Assembly (NCBI GenBank): GCA_903825065.1
Contig: CAIJZG010000310.1
Coordinates: forward strand, 1 to 8,231
DNA length: 8,231 nt
Reading direction: 5' to 3'
Source of the DNA: an uncultured Bacteroidota bacterium
GTDB lineage: Bacteria > Bacteroidota > Bacteroidia > Chitinophagales > Chitinophagaceae
In this document: positions 6,427 through 8,231 of the stretch, one piece after another
Position numbering within the stretch: the stretch's first letter is position 1
How the letters are laid out: every line of letters begins with the position of its first letter
Notes under the pieces: generated by a model
The model's database searches: none
What the model saw: the letters and a program-made list of their open reading frames with translations, nothing else
Told to the model about the DNA's origin: nothing
Position numbers and translations under genes: made by a program

Positions 6427-6891
6427 ATGTCTGCTGATGAGAATTTTGAATTACTTGGATTAAACTTACCTCCAGCTCCCAGGCCACTTGGTGTTTATAA
6501 ACCATTGTTGATTGATGGTAAACATTGTTATGTATCCGGACATGGAACAGTACAGGAAGATGGCACTTTAATTGTTGGTAGAGTTGGTGAACACTTTACA
6601 CAAGAAGAAGCTAAAATTGCGGCACAACAAGTTGGGTTAGCTATACTGTCTACAATCAAAACAAATTTAGGATCTCTTAATAAAATCAAACGTGTTATTA
6701 AAGTATTGGGTATGGTAAACTGTGTTCCTGAATTTGAAAAACATCCTTTTGTAATAAATGGATGCAGTGAACTTTTTGCAAAAGTTTGGGGAGAAGAAAA
6801 TGGCATTGGAGTAAGAAGTGCTGTAGGAATGGGTTCCTTACCCGGCAATATCCCCGTTGAAATTGAAGCCCTTTTTGAATTACATGATTAA
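6427..6891 (+). CDS. RidA-family (YjgF/YER057c/UK114) protein, long subfamily
   Basis: A 154-aa cytosolic protein, longer than the roughly 128 aa of canonical RidA and typical of the UK114_like_1 subgroup. RidA proteins hydrolyse reactive enamine/imine intermediates such as 2-aminoacrylate, released by PLP-dependent dehydratases, to keto acids plus ammonia. Arg130 in GVRSAVGMGSLPGN aligns with the catalytic Arg105 of E. coli RidA, and Glu145 in VEIEALFEL with the conserved late Glu of the VEIE motif, so imine-deaminase activity is plausible. The N-terminal LNLPPAPRPLGVYKP and GHGTVQEDG segments also match the subgroup. It lies between the permease and a D-threonine aldolase / D-serine dehydratase family enzyme (gaps 15 and 21 nt). 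This fits a local job of clearing that enzyme's product, an inference from context. Confidence 0.92.
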   Translation: MSADENFELLGLNLPPAPRPLGVYKPLLIDGKHCYVSGHGTVQEDGTLIVGRVGEHFTQEEAKIAAQQVGLAILSTIKTNLGSLNKIKRVIKVLGMVNCVPEFEKHPFVINGCSELFAKVWGEENGIGVRSAVGMGSLPGNIPVEIEALFELHD

Positions 6892-6912
6892 GCATCTTTA
6901 AAAATCTAACAA

Positions 6913-8013
6913 ATGGAATGGTACGAAATTAAAAATATTGAAACTGTTGATAGTCCTGCTTTATTAGTATACCCAGATAGGGCAAAAGAAAATATTCGAC
7001 TATTAATTGAAATGGCTGGAAGTACAGAATCATTGCGCCCTCATGTGAAGACCAATAAAATGAGTGAAGCATGCCAACTTTTATTAGATGCCGGCATCAA
7101 TAAATTTAAATGTGCCACTATTGCCGAGGCAGAAATGTTAGGAAATATAAAATCACCAGATGTGATTTTGGCACACCAGCCAACTGGCCCTAAAATTGAT
7201 CGTTTAATTGCCTTGACAAATAAGTTCCCTAACACACATTTTTGTACGCTTATCGATAATATTGACACTGCCACAAAGCTATCTGAAGCTTTTATCAAAG
7301 CAGGATTGCATTTAGATGTATATATCGATTTAAATATTGGTATGAACCGTTCTGGCATAAAAGCTGAAGATGCCTTTACTTTATATAAAGCATGTTCTAC
7401 CTTAAAAGGAATCAGTATAATTGGCATACATGGATATGATGGACATATACGTGATACAGATTTTGTTGAAAGAAAACGTAAGTCTGATGAGGGTTTTGCA
7501 AAAGTGGAACAATTACAAAACAATATTTTATTATTTGATGGGAAAGCAATGAAAGTGGTGGTTGGTGGTTCTCCAAGTTTTCCTACTCATATCGATAGAA
7601 CGGGTGTAGAATATAGTCCAGGTACTTTTATATTTTGGGATTGGACCTATAAACATATTGTACCTGATGAACCATTTGATTATGCAGCATTGGTTATTAC
7701 AAGAATCAATTCGATTATTGATGAAAAAACTTTTTGTTGTGATCTCGGACATAAAGCTGTTGCAGCCGAAAACCCTTTACCGCGTGTACACTTTTTAAAT
7801 GCACCGAATGCTGTTCCTAAAGCACAGAGCGAAGAACATCTAAGTGTAAACGTAGAAGATACAAGTATTTATAAAGTAGGTGATGTATTATATGGTGTGC
7901 CCGTGCATATTTGCCCTACCGTAGCATTATATGCCGAAGCCAATATTGTAGAAAATCAGGAAGTACACAAACAATGGAAAGTTATTGCCAGAGATAGAAA
8001 AATAACGATTTAA
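6913..8013 (+). CDS. PLP-dependent D-threonine aldolase / D-serine dehydratase family enzyme
   Basis: A 366-aa fold-type III PLP enzyme (alanine-racemase-like N-terminal barrel plus C-terminal beta domain), the usual length for this family. Known members are D-threonine aldolase (D-threonine to glycine and acetaldehyde) and the eukaryotic-type D-serine dehydratase (D-serine to pyruvate and ammonia). The PLP lysine is Lys46 in RPHVKTNK; DLNIGMNRSGI (139-149) and VGGSPSFP (217-224) are the barrel motifs near the cofactor. The metal site of the C-terminal domain appears as His332-x-Cys334 in PVHICPTV. From what I recall, His/Cys binds zinc in D-serine dehydratase, whereas a characterised D-threonine aldolase uses His/Asp with manganese; this leans toward a dehydratase, as does the adjacent RidA. 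The assignment between the two activities stays open. The ATG at 6913 is the only sensible start; the dipeptidase gene begins 9 nt after the stop. Confidence 0.9.
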   Translation: MEWYEIKNIETVDSPALLVYPDRAKENIRLLIEMAGSTESLRPHVKTNKMSEACQLLLDAGINKFKCATIAEAEMLGNIKSPDVILAHQPTGPKIDRLIALTNKFPNTHFCTLIDNIDTATKLSEAFIKAGLHLDVYIDLNIGMNRSGIKAEDAFTLYKACSTLKGISIIGIHGYDGHIRDTDFVERKRKSDEGFAKVEQLQNNILLFDGKAMKVVVGGSPSFPTHIDRTGVEYSPGTFIFWDWTYKHIVPDEPFDYAALVITRINSIIDEKTFCCDLGHKAVAAENPLPRVHFLNAPNAVPKAQSEEHLSVNVEDTSIYKVGDVLYGVPVHICPTVALYAEANIVENQEVHKQWKVIARDRKITI

Positions 8014-8022
8014 ATATCAAAG

Positions 8023-8231
8023 ATGCTGATTGTTGATGCCCACCTCGATTTGAGTATGAATGCTATGGAATGGAACCGCGATTTGCGATTACCAGTTATG
8101 GCTATTCGTGAACTTGAAAAAGGAATGAACGATAAACCAGACAGAGGCAAGGGTACAGTCGCATTTCCTGAATTGCGAAAAGGAAAAATTGGATTAGTTG
8201 TTGCTACGCAAATTGCACGTTATGTTTCTCC
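8023..8231 (+). CDS. Peptidase M19 (renal-type membrane dipeptidase family), partial
   Basis: The first 69 residues of a zinc dipeptidase, cut by the window end. It opens MLIVDAHLDLSMNAMEWNRD; the D-x-H-x-D pattern (Asp5, His7, Asp9) is the N-terminal metal-binding motif of the M19 family, and residues 54-65 (GKIGLVVATQIA) correspond to the following strand, where many members have a GG.v..Q.f pattern. M19 enzymes cleave dipeptides and characteristically tolerate a D-residue at the C-terminal position. The remaining zinc ligands lie outside the window. There is no signal peptide or anchor before the first motif, so this version is probably cytoplasmic despite the family name. It starts 9 nt after the PLP enzyme and so belongs to the same operon, where it could release D-amino acids from imported L,D-dipeptides (inference). 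Confidence 0.88.
   Translation, partial: MLIVDAHLDLSMNAMEWNRDLRLPVMAIRELEKGMNDKPDRGKGTVAFPELRKGKIGLVVATQIARYVS

Noticed and set aside
6528..6848. 106-codon minus-strand ORF
   Set aside because: It is fully antisense to the RidA-family gene, which has clear conserved motifs.
7041..7523. 160-codon minus-strand ORF
   Set aside because: It is fully inside the PLP-enzyme gene on the opposite strand; long antisense ORFs are expected there by codon bias and no family is recognised.

Overview
The window is AT-rich and looks like Bacteroidota, probably Chitinophagaceae or a close relative. That placement is an inference from four observations: no gene has a clear Shine-Dalgarno sequence; two minus-strand genes are preceded by exact TAnnTTTG promoter elements; one gene encodes a membrane protein resembling the Bacteroidota-specific DUF6427 family; and the 510-aa exported protein is of a lineage-restricted type. 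No RNA genes, insertion sequences, CRISPR arrays or phage genes are visible.

Left part (1-2955, minus strand). Three genes run leftward: an exported protein of unknown function, a polytopic DUF6427-like membrane protein starting 10 nt after it, and then, after 73 nt, purQ (glutaminase subunit of FGAM synthase, cut by the window edge). An exact TAnnTTTG motif lies upstream of the exported-protein gene and another upstream of purQ, so purQ may have its own promoter.

Middle (3203-4850, plus strand). Two tandem paralogous membrane-anchored alpha/beta hydrolases of the COG1073/BEM46-like type, both with intact Ser-Asp-His triads. The first has a TTG start directly behind a perfect 10-bp inverted repeat. 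The 247-nt divergent region (2956-3202) holds the candidate promoters for both directions.

Right part (5098-8231, plus strand). Four tightly packed genes (gaps of 15, 21 and 9 nt) form a catabolic operon: a GntP-family permease, a RidA-family imine deaminase, a PLP enzyme of the D-threonine aldolase / eukaryotic-type D-serine dehydratase family, and the start of an M19 (renal-type) dipeptidase that runs off the window. Together they suggest uptake and breakdown of D-amino acids or D-residue-containing dipeptides: the dipeptidase releases the amino acid, the PLP enzyme dehydrates or cleaves it, and RidA clears the reactive enamine/imine product. The 247-nt leader (4851-5097) carries three copies of AGCCTA, two of them forming a 14-bp dyad that looks like an operator. 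This operon and its leader are the most interesting part of the window.
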